Positions 54,394 to 62,562 of a stretch of 64,000 nucleotides of DNA are shown here, one piece after another. Source of the DNA: Luteimonas sp. S4-F44 (GTDB lineage: Bacteria; Pseudomonadota; Gammaproteobacteria; Xanthomonadales; Xanthomonadaceae); NCBI RefSeq assembly GCF_022637415.1, contig NZ_CP093340.1:3305501-3369500 (forward strand), read 5' to 3'. The notes beneath the pieces are model-generated. The model had not been told where the DNA came from. It made no database searches and worked only from the letters and a program-made list of their open reading frames with translations. Each line of letters starts with the position of its first letter. The first letter of the stretch is position 1. The position numbers and the translations under genes are program-made.

Positions 54394-54684
54394 GTGGCTG
54401 TCAAGAAGGAACCCCTGCCTGTCTTCAGCCGTCGGTTGCGCGAAGCGCGCACCGCGGTGGGCATCTCGCAGCGCACGCTGGGAATCGAAGCCGGACTCGA
54501 CGACTTCGTCGCCAGTACCCGGGTCAACCGCTACGAGACCGGCGTGCACCAGCCCGACCTGCAGACTTTTCGCCGCATGGCCGAGGTGCTCGATCTGCCG
54601 GTGGCGTACTTCTACGCAGACGACGATGCGCTGGCTGGCCTGATCGCCGACCACCACCGTCGCGGCCGCACGCCGACGCGCTGA
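54394..54684 (+). CDS. XRE-family helix-turn-helix regulator
   Basis: The 96-residue protein is almost entirely a Cro/CI-type domain: FSRRLREARTAVGISQRTLGIEAGLDD, then RVNRYETGVHQPDLQTFRRMAEVLDLPVAYFYADDD. A GTG start (54394) gives (M)AVKKEPLPV. The short length with no effector domain suggests a simple autoregulated repressor acting on the palindrome 62 bases upstream. Confidence 0.88.
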   Translation: MAVKKEPLPVFSRRLREARTAVGISQRTLGIEAGLDDFVASTRVNRYETGVHQPDLQTFRRMAEVLDLPVAYFYADDDALAGLIADHHRRGRTPTR

Positions 54685-54863
54685 ACGCGACCAACGCCGC
54701 GGTATGGCCCCAGCGTGCATGCAGCTGCGGCTTCAGGCTGCAGCCCTTGCAGGCACGTGGTTGCGCGGTTCACGCATCGCCGATGCCTGCGTTCGCACAA
54801 TCGCTTGCATTCCCCCTCCTCCCTGCGCTCGCGCGCACGGCTGCCTGTTCGAGGACGCGATCG

Positions 54864-55133
54864 ATGAACAACAGTTTCACTCTGGAGTACGACATGAGCC
54901 TGCGCCTGTGGGTGCTGCGGCAGGACGGCTCGGGGCGCCTGGTCGCCTCGTTCCTCAGCCGCCAGAGCGCCACCGAAGGTTCGACGTTGCGCGATCTCAT
55001 CGGTCCAAAGGCGCGTCTGCGGATCCGCAATGCCGACGGCAGCTATCAGGACGGGCTTGCCGACAGGCTGGACCCCGCGCTGTCGACATCACCGACGCCG
55101 CGCGCCGTACGGCCGCTGCACCCGACGAACTGA
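54864..55133 (+). CDS. Hypothetical protein, 89 aa
   Basis: MNNSFTLEYDMSLRLWVLRQ starts after GAGGA at suitable spacing; an internal ATG at 54894 is an alternative. The N-terminal half looks folded (LVASFLSRQSATEGSTLRDLIGPKARLRIRNADGSYQDGL), and the tail is Pro/Thr-rich. No family is recognised. It ends just before two strong hairpins. Confidence 0.55.
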   Translation: MNNSFTLEYDMSLRLWVLRQDGSGRLVASFLSRQSATEGSTLRDLIGPKARLRIRNADGSYQDGLADRLDPALSTSPTPRAVRPLHPTN

Positions 55134-55150
55134 TTCACGCACACCCATAA

Positions 55151-55182
55151 CGCACATGGGCGCCCGAGGGCGCCCATGTGCG
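55151..55182. terminator. Strong bidirectional hairpin, 15-bp arms
   Basis: CGCACATGGGCGCCC pairs perfectly with GGGCGCCCATGTGCG around GA. It lies 17 bases after the stop of the 89-aa gene and is probably its terminator, though there is no T-run. Confidence 0.7.
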
Positions 55183-55195
55183 TCGAACCCCTCGA

Positions 55196-55222
55196 TACGG
55201 ACCGGGCAACGCCCGGTCCGTA
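55196..55222. terminator. Second hairpin, 12-bp arms, 3-base loop
   Basis: TACGGACCGGGC and GCCCGGTCCGTA with loop AAC lie just past the stop of the minus-strand barrel gene, whose transcript it probably ends. Confidence 0.65.
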
Positions 55223-55230
55223 CGTCGGCA

Positions 55231-55941
55231 TCAGAACGCGTATTCGGCCGTCAAGCCGAGCAGCGCGGTCGAACGCTTGGGACCTTCGAACTTCACACCG
55301 GTGACCGGATCGCGCAGGTCGCCCGACTTGGCGCGGAAGTAGTCGTAATGCACACCAATGCTGAAGTTCTCGGTGGCGTTCCAACCGGTGCCGACACCGG
55401 CGTACCAGCTGTTGCGACCATCGCGACCGCCGCTTTCGAGGCCCAGATCCTGGCCGACGTCGTTGTAGTAGCGCGAGTTGTTGTCCGAGGCGCGGAAGAA
55501 GCCACCACGTGCACCCACGTACCACTCCGGCGTGATGTTCAGACGGGCATTACCGCCCGCGATCCAGCCGCGCAGCGCATTGGTGTCCTCGCGCTGGTTG
55601 ACGCTGTCGTCGCGGAATGCGTTCTTGACCACCAGGTTGCCCAGGTCGGTGTAGCCGCCTTCCACGCCCAGGCCGAAGTTCTGCGCCAGCTTCCAGCGAT
55701 AGCCGCCGACCAGGCCGTAGCCGGTCTTGCGGCCGTCACGGCTCTCGAACACGTGAAAATTACCGGTGCCGAATCGACCGGCCGTGCCACCGTCCGTACG
55801 ACCGACGTTACCAGCAATGAAGGCGTTGCCCTGGCCGACCTGCAGGTCGGGGCGATAGGTATCGCCGCCCATGCCCTGGGCGAATGCGGACGGGGCACAC
55901 AGGGCAGTGGCAATTGCGGCAGGAATCAGGACAGTTCTCAT
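55231..55941 (-). CDS. Outer-membrane beta-barrel protein
   Basis: The 236-residue exported protein has the signal MRTVLIPAAIATALCAPSAFA and then alternating amphipathic strands (FIAGNVGRTDGG, KTGYGLVGGYRWKLAQNFGLGVEGGYTDLG, WYVGARGGFF, SWYAGVGTGWNATENFSIGVHYDYF). The end LLGLTAEYAF is a classical Phe-terminal BAM signal. It resembles OmpX/OmpA-like 8-stranded barrels of Xanthomonadaceae. The function is not determined. A 270-base upstream gap separates it from the next gene. Confidence 0.87.
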   Translation of the reverse strand: MRTVLIPAAIATALCAPSAFAQGMGGDTYRPDLQVGQGNAFIAGNVGRTDGGTAGRFGTGNFHVFESRDGRKTGYGLVGGYRWKLAQNFGLGVEGGYTDLGNLVVKNAFRDDSVNQREDTNALRGWIAGGNARLNITPEWYVGARGGFFRASDNNSRYYNDVGQDLGLESGGRDGRNSWYAGVGTGWNATENFSIGVHYDYFRAKSGDLRDPVTGVKFEGPKRSTALLGLTAEYAF

Positions 55942-56212
55942 CGGGGCGTTTCCTTTTTTTTCTTGGATGCGCAGCGCGCGCATCCGTGGACATACGGGGT
56001 TGGGGGTGGCCCCGGGGCGCAGTAGAGACGCTATTGCCTGAAGCGCGCGCAAACGTTCACGCCGGTTCGACGCGATCGCGCGTTTCGCGTTCAAGTCGGG
56101 TTTACGCGAGTGAGGAACCTGCGAGTGCGGGCACGAATGCAGATCGATTGCAAGCCGCGGCGAACCCCATTCGTGTAGGGCACCTCGGCTACGATGCCTG
56201 CCCATTCTTTCG

Positions 56213-57064
56213 GTGCTTGCCGTGGCTCACCTTACCGGCCCCCTGTTGACGCGCGATACCGCCGACGCGCTCACTGCGGCGCGCGATGCCGGCATGGCAA
56301 CATGGACCGGTTCGCTGGACCTGGATCGCAGCACCGACACCGCGACGCTGCACGCGACGCACTGGACGTGGCAGGGCGCGGACTATCCTTGGCCTGGGCC
56401 GCTGCGCGAGCGCACCATATACCAACACGACGGCGAGGCCTGGGTCGCCATCTCGCGCTACGGCAATGCCTTGATCAAGCTCGTGCCCACGCCGTGGGGG
56501 CCGCCGACATTCGAGATCGACGGCATCAAGATGTTGCCCACCGCGCAGACATCGCCTCTGGACGATGCTCGCCGCAAGGTCGCGCTGGTCGCGCCGCAGG
56601 GCGCGCGCGTCCTCGACACCTGTGGCGGCCTGGGCTATTTCGCCGCGTGCTGCCTGGACGCGGGCGCGGCGCACGTGCGTTCGTTCGAGAAGAACGCCGA
56701 CGTGCTGTGGCTGCGCACCTGCAATCCGTGGTCGCCCGATCCCGAGGCCGCGCCGTGGCAGGGACGTCTGTCGCTGGCGCATGCCGATGTCGTCACGGCT
56801 ATCGCCGACCTCGCCGACGCCTCGGTGGATGCGATCCTGCACGACCCGCCGCGCTTCGGGATCGCCGGCGAGCTCTACGCGCGGACGTTCTACGACCAAC
56901 TGGGCCGGGTCCTTCGGCGCGGTGGCCGGTTGTTCCACTACACCGGCAGCCCGAACCGCCTCACCAGTGGCCGCGACGTGCCGCGCGAGGTCGCGCGGCG
57001 GCTCGAGGCAGCGGGCTTTCGCGCGGCCCCCGCGCTTGATGGCGTGCTCGCGACGCGACGTTGA
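56213..57064 (+). CDS. Class I SAM-dependent methyltransferase
   Basis: The 283-residue product has an N-terminal domain (DIDG-like FEIDGIKMLPT) and a Rossmann methyltransferase core: ARVLDTCGGLGYFAACCLDAGAAHVRSFEKNADVLWL (motif I, SAM binding), SVDAILHDPPRFGIAGELYARTFYDQLGRVLRRGGRLFHYTG (DPPR motif IV). DPPR resembles the DPPY/NPPY type of base or N-methylating enzymes. GTG 56213 or GTG 56222 are both possible starts. Confidence 0.85.
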   Translation: MLAVAHLTGPLLTRDTADALTAARDAGMATWTGSLDLDRSTDTATLHATHWTWQGADYPWPGPLRERTIYQHDGEAWVAISRYGNALIKLVPTPWGPPTFEIDGIKMLPTAQTSPLDDARRKVALVAPQGARVLDTCGGLGYFAACCLDAGAAHVRSFEKNADVLWLRTCNPWSPDPEAAPWQGRLSLAHADVVTAIADLADASVDAILHDPPRFGIAGELYARTFYDQLGRVLRRGGRLFHYTGSPNRLTSGRDVPREVARRLEAAGFRAAPALDGVLATRR

Positions 57065-57137
57065 GCAGCCGCCATCCCCCAGAACGCCGGCGCGGGCCGT
57101 CTGCCCGCGCGTCCCGCGTGAGCTGCACGCGGCTTCG

Positions 57138-58280
57138 TTAGTCGCGCCACCAAGCGGTCGACGCCTGCGGCGCGGTCAGGTCCACGCGCTCGCCCATGCG
57201 CGGCGTTGCCAGCGTGACCCCGCGCTCGGCGGCGATCGCCACAACACGCTCGAACGGCTCGTCCCAGTCATGCATCGCCAAGTCGAAGGTGCCGTTGTGC
57301 ACCGGCAGCAGCACGCGCGCGCCCAGGTCGACATGCGCCTGCACGGTCTGCTCGGGCTGCATGTGCACGAAGGCCCAGCGACGGTCGTAGGCGCCGGTCT
57401 CGACCATCGCCACATCGAACGGTCCGAAGCGCTGGCCGATCTGGGCGAATCCGTCGAAGTAGCCCGTGTCACCGCTGAAGAACAGCCGCAGGCCCGGGTC
57501 GCCATCCGCCGCGCGGTCCTCGATCACCCACGAGGCCCACAGCGTGCGGTCGCTGTCGAACGGCCCGCGACCGGAGAAGTGCTGGGCCGGCGTAGCCGTG
57601 AAGCGCAGATCGCCGATCGTGGTGCCCTGCCACCAGTCGAATTGCTGCACCTTGGCCGCCGGCACGCCCCAGGCGATCAACCGATCACCCACGCCCAACG
57701 GCGTCAGGAACACTGCCGCGCGGTCGGCCAAGGCGCGCACGGTGTCGCGGTCGAGATGGTCGTAGTGGTCGTGCGACAGCACCACGCCCCGCAGCGGCGG
57801 CAACGCATCGAGCGCGATCGGCGGGGCGTGGAAGCGTTTGGGTCCCATCCATTGCACCGGCGAAGCGCGCTCGGAGAAGACTGGGTCGGTCAGCCAGAAG
57901 TCGCCGCGAAGCTTCAGCAGCACGGTCGAGTGGCCCAGCCGCCAGGCACTGCGGTCCGGTGCAGCCTCGAGATCGGCCGCTGTCAGCGGCGACACCGATG
58001 GTGCCCGCGCGGGCACGGTCGTGACCGGCTTTTCGAACAGCATTTCCCACAGCAGTCGCGCGGTCTTGGCCGCCCCCATCGGCGGGCGCGGTACAGGGTT
58101 GCGGAACCGGCCGGCCTCGGCCTGCGGCGATGCCGAATAGTCGGCGATGGGGCGATTGGTCCGGAAGTACGACAGCAGGCTGGCGCTCACGATGCAGGCT
58201 CCAAGGATGGAGAGGGCGATGACGACGATGCGCCGTCGGCGATGCGGCCGTGCGGACGAGGACGAAGGGACGGCGGGCAT
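57138..58280 (-). CDS. MBL-fold metallo-hydrolase (NAPE-PLD/UlaG-like), membrane-anchored
   Basis: The 380-residue protein has an N-terminal membrane helix (IVVIALSILGACIVSASLLSYF), then a metallo-beta-lactamase fold with SHDHYDHLD (zinc motif), a His in TPAQHFSGRG, the Asp in FSGDTGYFDGFA, and a final His in LLPVHNGTFDLAMHDW. The group includes lipid-hydrolysing and phosphodiesterase enzymes. It is divergent from a TetR regulator with an operator-like palindrome beside its start, so it is probably the regulated target. Confidence 0.92.
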   Translation of the reverse strand: MPAVPSSSSARPHRRRRIVVIALSILGACIVSASLLSYFRTNRPIADYSASPQAEAGRFRNPVPRPPMGAAKTARLLWEMLFEKPVTTVPARAPSVSPLTAADLEAAPDRSAWRLGHSTVLLKLRGDFWLTDPVFSERASPVQWMGPKRFHAPPIALDALPPLRGVVLSHDHYDHLDRDTVRALADRAAVFLTPLGVGDRLIAWGVPAAKVQQFDWWQGTTIGDLRFTATPAQHFSGRGPFDSDRTLWASWVIEDRAADGDPGLRLFFSGDTGYFDGFAQIGQRFGPFDVAMVETGAYDRRWAFVHMQPEQTVQAHVDLGARVLLPVHNGTFDLAMHDWDEPFERVVAIAAERGVTLATPRMGERVDLTAPQASTAWWRD

Positions 58281-58296
58281 CGATGGATTCCATAAG

Positions 58297-58318
58297 AACT
58301 ACACCGTGCAGTGTAGTT
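58297..58318. promoter_or_regulatory. TetR operator candidate AACTACAC-N6-GTGTAGTT
   Basis: Perfect 8-bp arms separated by CGTGCA. It lies 17 bases from the MBL-hydrolase start and 42 from the TetR start. It could control both divergent genes. Confidence 0.75.
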
Positions 58319-58359
58319 ATCCCAGGCTGAATGTAAACCCGTCGGTGTAGAATCCTCGG

Positions 58360-58974
58360 ATGGACCGTCCCCCGCCCCTCGCCCGGCTCACCGACCGCAA
58401 GCATGCGGCGATCCTGGAGGCGGCAGTGGCCGAGTTCCGCGCCGCCGGCTTTGAGGCGACCAGCATGGATCGCATCGCCAGTCGCGCCGGCGTCTCCAAG
58501 CGCACCGTCTACAACCATTTCCCCGGCAAGGACGCGCTGTTCCTGCGCATCCTCGAGTCGATGCTCGAGCGCGGCGTCTGCGGACCGGACCTCGCCTACC
58601 GGGCCGATCGCGCACTGCGTCCACAACTGCTCGAACTTGTGGGCCAGAAACTGCGGCTCCTCCACGACCCGGAGTTTGTGGACCTGGCGCGGGTGGCCAT
58701 CGCCGCGGGCATCCACTCGCCCGCGCTGGCGCGCGACCTGCTCTCCCGCCTGGGCGATCGCGAGGAAGGGGTGACGGTCTGGGTCCGGGCCGCGGCCGCC
58801 GATGGCCGGCTGCGGACGGACGATCCTGCATTCGCGTCGATGCAGCTCCAGGGCCTGGTCAAGAGCTTCGCGCTGTGGCCGCAGTTGTCGATGGGCCAAC
58901 CACCGCTGACGGCCGCGCAGCAAACGCGCGTGGCCGAATCGGCGGTCGACATGTTCCTGGCCTACTACGGCTGA
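58360..58974 (+). CDS. TetR-family transcriptional regulator
   Basis: The 204-residue product has the N-terminal helix-turn-helix (ILEAAVAEFRAAGFEATSMDRIASRAGVSKRTVYNHFPGKDALFLRILESML), followed by a C-terminal ligand domain of the AefR-like type (LRLLHDPEFVDLARVAIAAGI). It is divergently placed to the MBL hydrolase. The gene overlaps the convergent metallopeptidase gene's end by 10 bases. Confidence 0.92.
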   Translation: MDRPPPLARLTDRKHAAILEAAVAEFRAAGFEATSMDRIASRAGVSKRTVYNHFPGKDALFLRILESMLERGVCGPDLAYRADRALRPQLLELVGQKLRLLHDPEFVDLARVAIAAGIHSPALARDLLSRLGDREEGVTVWVRAAAADGRLRTDDPAFASMQLQGLVKSFALWPQLSMGQPPLTAAQQTRVAESAVDMFLAYYG

Positions 58975-60050
58975 GCAACCGCGCCGCGCCCGCCCGCGCG
59001 CCGGATCAGGCCGTGGATGTAGGCCATCTTCTCCAGCACCGGCGGGACGATCGAGAATGGGTACAGGTCGGGTTGGCCCATCGCGCGGTTGAGGCTGTTG
59101 ACCGCGTAGGTCAGCGGCAGCCAGGCGTCGATCAGCGGTTGCAGGTTGGCCACGTGATGGGGGTCGAAGGTGATCTCGGCCTCCATCGTCGCGCTCTCGG
59201 CGATATCGGGCGCGATGCGGATGCCGAACGCGGCGGCCATCTCCAGCGTGTCGACAATGTGCAGGTAGTGCGCCCAGGTCTCGGCCCAGTCTTCCCACGG
59301 GTGCATCGTCGCGTAGGGGCTGACGTGGCCGTCCTGCCAACGCGCGGGCGCGCCGTTCGCGTAGTAGCGCTGCAGGGCCTGGCCGTAATCTTGCCGATCG
59401 TCGCCGAACAGCGCGCGACATCGGGCGAGCTCGGCCTGTCCGGCGTCGCGCACCAGCCGGTCCCAGTAGTAATGACCGATCTCGTGGCGGAAATGGCCCA
59501 GCAGGGTGCGGTAGAGCTCGCCCATCGACACCCGCGCCGCCTCGCGGCGGGCATCGTCGGCTTCCGACAACGCGATGGTGATGTGCCCGTTGTCGTGCCC
59601 GGTCATCACCCGGGGCCCGTGCGGCGGGTCGGCCAGGAAATCGAACGACAACGGCTCGGGATCGCCGCTGCCGACGGTCGGCGTGGGCAGGCGCAGGCGC
59701 AGCAGGCTGTAGAACAGCCGGCGCTTGGCGACTTCGAGCCGCCGCCAGGCCTGTAGCCGGTCATCGTCGGACAGGTCCGGAATCGTGCGGTTGTGACGAC
59801 AGGCGCGGCAATAGCGCTGCGAATCGTCCGCAGGCAGCAGCCAGTTGCAGGCCGAATGCGTGGCGTTGGCGCAGAACCGGTAGCGCGGACCGGCGGGCGC
59901 GGCCTGCAGCCGCCAGGCCGCACCGTCAGGGATCAGCGCGCCCAGTGTGACCTGTTCGGGCACAAACCCCAGCCGCGCGCCGCAGCGCAGGCACTCGGTG
60001 TTCTCGAAATATAGAACCTGCTCGCAACGGTCGCACTTGAACAACTGCAT
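58965..60050 (-). CDS. Putative zinc-binding metallopeptidase with N-terminal zinc ribbon
   Basis: The 361-residue protein opens with a zinc ribbon (FKCDRCEQVLYFENTECLRCGARLG) and a second Cys cluster (CANATHSACNWLL, RYCRACRHNRTIPDLS). A metallopeptidase-like region then has LLGHFRHEIGHYYWDRLV, a HExxH-type zinc motif reading HEIGH, and MHPWEDWAETWAHYLHIVDTLEMA, the likely third ligand region. This matches the family of putative zinc-binding metallo-peptidases of unknown substrate. ATG 60050 gives the conserved start MQLFKCDRC. Confidence 0.9.
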   Translation of the reverse strand: MQLFKCDRCEQVLYFENTECLRCGARLGFVPEQVTLGALIPDGAAWRLQAAPAGPRYRFCANATHSACNWLLPADDSQRYCRACRHNRTIPDLSDDDRLQAWRRLEVAKRRLFYSLLRLRLPTPTVGSGDPEPLSFDFLADPPHGPRVMTGHDNGHITIALSEADDARREAARVSMGELYRTLLGHFRHEIGHYYWDRLVRDAGQAELARCRALFGDDRQDYGQALQRYYANGAPARWQDGHVSPYATMHPWEDWAETWAHYLHIVDTLEMAAAFGIRIAPDIAESATMEAEITFDPHHVANLQPLIDAWLPLTYAVNSLNRAMGQPDLYPFSIVPPVLEKMAYIHGLIRRAGGRGAVAQP

Positions 60051-60069
60051 GGACGGGGTTCCAGTGGGC

Positions 60070-60429
60070 TCACGCTGCGGCGTCGAGTTCGGTCCAGACC
60101 TGGATCGACACCGTGCGCAGCAGCTGGTCGCTGGTGAGAAAGGCAACGTCGGCCGCATCGCGCCCATGTGCGATCACCACGCGTCCGCCGCGTGACGTCG
60201 CCTGCGGGGCATCGAAGGGGCGCCAGGCGTCGCCCAGGTACGCCTCGAACCAAGCGTGTATGTCCATCGGCTTGAGGTCGGCAACCACCCCACGACTATC
60301 CGCGCCGAGATCTCGAGCGCGCGGCACAACGTCATGCCGACATGCGCGAAGTCGCGCGGGCATCGCCTCGGGATCGGGCGCGACGACGGCGGGCTCGATG
60401 ACGAGTTCGCAGCCTGCGCGGACGTGCAT
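60070..60429 (-). pseudogene. Degraded transglutaminase-like gene
   Basis: Fragments line up with the intact protein at 48577-49359: MHVRAGCELVIEPAV with its N-terminus, then RDFAHVGMTLCRALEISARIVVGW in a shifted frame with the active-site region, then (back in frame) PMDIHAWFEAYLGDAW and GRVVIAHGRDAADVAFL at the C-terminus. About 125 residues between the first two fragments are missing, and the frame changes around the third fragment. The conserved Cys context GVCRDF has become RCPRDF. It cannot encode an active enzyme. It lies 20 bases past the metallopeptidase start, co-oriented. Confidence 0.85.
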
Positions 60430-60562
60430 GCGGGGGAACTCGTCTCGGCGGTACGCCAGCCTAGGAGCATCGATGTGCAGCGGCCGTGCAGGCCCGGGCA
60501 CACTAACGGCACGTTGCCTTGGGTTGGATAGGATGCGCGCTCCACAACCGGACCTCGCCCGC

Positions 60563-62143
60563 ATGCAACGACGCTCGTTCCTGCAAGGCGGCCTGGCGGC
60601 CCTCTGCGCGGCCGCTCTGCCGACCTCGGTTTTAGCCGCCCTGCGCATGGGCGCACCGGCCCCGTTCGACTTCGCCGCGCTCAAGGGGCGCGCCCGCGCG
60701 CTGGCCGGCCAGGCATACACCGCGCGGCCGGGCGCACTGCCCCAGTCGGTCGCCGCGCTCGACTGGGACGCCTACCAGGCGCTGCAGTTCCGCCAGGACC
60801 ATGCGCTGTGGCGCGAGGACGACACCCGTTACCTGGCCCAGTTCTTCCACCTGGGCCTGTATTTCAAGCGGCCGGTCCGCATGCACGCGCTGGCCGACGG
60901 CCAGGCGCGCGAGATCGCCTACGATCCGGCCATGTTCGACTACGGCGCCTCGGGCCTGGACGGCACCGCACTGCCGACCGATCTGGGCTTCGCCGGCTTC
61001 CGGCTCAACCGGCGCAGCGATCCCAAGCGCGACTTCGCCGCGTTCCTGGGCGCAAGCTACTTCCGCGCCGTCGGTGCCAGCGGCCAGTACGGCCTGTCGG
61101 CGCGCGGCCTGGCCGTGGATACGGGCTTGCCGCGGCCGGAGGAGTTTCCCGACTTCACCGACTTCTGGCTCGAGCGTCCGGCGCCCGGTAGCGACACCGT
61201 GGTCGTCTATGCCCTGCTCGACTCGCCCTCGGTCGCCGGCGCCTACCGGTTCGCGATCACCCCGGGCGAACCGCTGGTGATGGAGGTCGACTGCGCACTA
61301 TACCCGCGCACCGCGATCGAGCGCCTGGGCATCGCGCCGGCGACCAGCATGTACCAGACCGGTGAAAACGACCGCCGCATGGCCTGGGACTGGCGCCCCG
61401 AAATCCACGACAGCGATGGTCTGGCGCTGCACACCGGCAGCGGCGAGTGGCTGTGGCGACCGCTGGAGAATCCGCGGGCGCTGCGGTTCAACGCTTTCGC
61501 CGACGACAACCCGCGCGGCTTCGGCCTGCTGCAACGCGATCGCAACTTCGAGCACTACCAGGACGACGGCGTCTTCTACGAGCGCCGGCCCTCGCTGTGG
61601 GTGGAGCCGCGCGACGGCTGGGGGCGCGGCGAGGTGCAGCTGATCGAGATCCCGACGGTCGATGAGACCTTCGACAACGTGGTCGCGTTCTGGCATCCGG
61701 CCCAGCCGATCGAACCCGGTCGCGAACTGCTGTTCGGCTACCGGCTGTTCTGGGGCGAGGCGATGCCGGCGCGTCCGCCGCTGGCCACCTGCATCGCCAC
61801 GCGCACGGGGCTGGGCGGCCGCATCGGCTTCGCGCGCAAGGCCTGGTCGCAGCGCTTCGCAGTCGACTTCGCCGGCGGCGCGCTCGCCGCGCTGGCTGGG
61901 CGCAATGCCACGGTCGAGCCGGTGCTGCAGACCACCGCCGGCCAGTTGGAAACCGTCTCGGCACGCCCGCTGCACGCAGTCGAAGGCTACCGCGTGATGT
62001 TCGACATCGTCCCGCCCGGGCCCGGCACTGAGCAGTTGGACCTGCGCCTGTTCCTGCGCGATCCGGCCACCGGCGATGCGCTGAGCGAGACCTGGCTGTA
62101 CCAGTGGAACCCGCCCCCGCCGGAGGCACGGCAGGTCTACTAG
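60563..62143 (+). CDS. opgD: Glucan biosynthesis protein D (OpgD/MdoD)
   Basis: This periplasmic protein of osmoregulated periplasmic glucan synthesis has 526 residues. The start MQRRSFLQGGLAALCAAALP is a twin-arginine (Tat) signal (RRSFLQG) with cleavage near VLAA. The OpgG/OpgD fold shows FDFAALKGRARALAG, DWDAYQALQFRQDHALW, DFAAFLGASYFRAVG, QYGLSARGLAVDT and EIHDSDGLALHTGSGEWLWRPLENP. It modifies or determines the shape of the beta-glucan backbone. No opgH is next to it in this window. Confidence 0.95.
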   Translation: MQRRSFLQGGLAALCAAALPTSVLAALRMGAPAPFDFAALKGRARALAGQAYTARPGALPQSVAALDWDAYQALQFRQDHALWREDDTRYLAQFFHLGLYFKRPVRMHALADGQAREIAYDPAMFDYGASGLDGTALPTDLGFAGFRLNRRSDPKRDFAAFLGASYFRAVGASGQYGLSARGLAVDTGLPRPEEFPDFTDFWLERPAPGSDTVVVYALLDSPSVAGAYRFAITPGEPLVMEVDCALYPRTAIERLGIAPATSMYQTGENDRRMAWDWRPEIHDSDGLALHTGSGEWLWRPLENPRALRFNAFADDNPRGFGLLQRDRNFEHYQDDGVFYERRPSLWVEPRDGWGRGEVQLIEIPTVDETFDNVVAFWHPAQPIEPGRELLFGYRLFWGEAMPARPPLATCIATRTGLGGRIGFARKAWSQRFAVDFAGGALAALAGRNATVEPVLQTTAGQLETVSARPLHAVEGYRVMFDIVPPGPGTEQLDLRLFLRDPATGDALSETWLYQWNPPPPEARQVY

Positions 62144-62190
62144 CGCCTAGCGTGTGCGCCGCCGTGGCAGCGACGGCGCTGCGCACGTGA

Positions 62191-62219
62191 CGGCGGGCGG
62201 ACCGTGTGTCCGCCCGCCG
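62191..62219. terminator. Hairpin terminator-like element, 12-bp arms
   Basis: CGGCGGGCGGAC and GTCCGCCCGCCG with a 5-base loop lie between the convergent opgD and the next minus-strand gene. There is no T-run, so it is probably a bidirectional stem. Confidence 0.6.
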
Positions 62220-62225
62220 CAGCCC

Positions 62226-62459
62226 TTACGGACAGGGATAGAGCGTGAAGCCGTTCGCCCCGCCCGCCTCGCCCCAGGTCTGGACCGTGCCGTCGCATTC
62301 GATCCGGCCACCGCCGATCGCATTGCCAGCCGCGTCGTAGCGCGTCCATTCCGCCCACTCCACGCCGAGGATCGGCCAGCGCGCGGCGGCGCTGCCCACG
62401 ACCACGATCCCCAGCACCAGCGACACCATCGCCGCGATCACGCGTCCACGTCTGCTCAT
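62226..62459 (-). CDS. Small secreted protein, 77 aa (DUF6289-like)
   Basis: MSRRGRVIAAMVSLVLGIVVV is a signal or anchor helix. The mature part (WAEWTRYDAAGNAIGGGRIECDGTVQTWGEAGG) ends in FTLYPCP, so two Cys may form a disulphide. Similar tiny exported proteins with a Cys-Asp-Gly turn are common in Xanthomonadaceae. The family assignment is tentative and the function unknown. Confidence 0.6.
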   Translation of the reverse strand: MSRRGRVIAAMVSLVLGIVVVGSAAARWPILGVEWAEWTRYDAAGNAIGGGRIECDGTVQTWGEAGGANGFTLYPCP

Positions 62460-62562
62460 CGTGCTTGCCTCCAGTCCGTCGGAAGAATCCCCCCCGCGCC
62501 AGCCTAGTGGCCTGTGGGGCCGGCGAATGGGGCGCCGGTCACAGCCCGCCCTGGGGCCGCGT

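Noticed and set aside
54864..55133. 89-aa protein as toxin partner of the XRE regulator
   Set aside because: It lies 180 bases downstream with its own ribosome site and no toxin motif; the divergent gene with the palindrome is the better regulatory partner.
57685..59421. Minus-strand frame of 578 codons across the MBL and TetR genes
   Set aside because: It spans two well-supported genes in other frames and their divergent promoter, is Arg/Ala-rich and has no recognisable domain.
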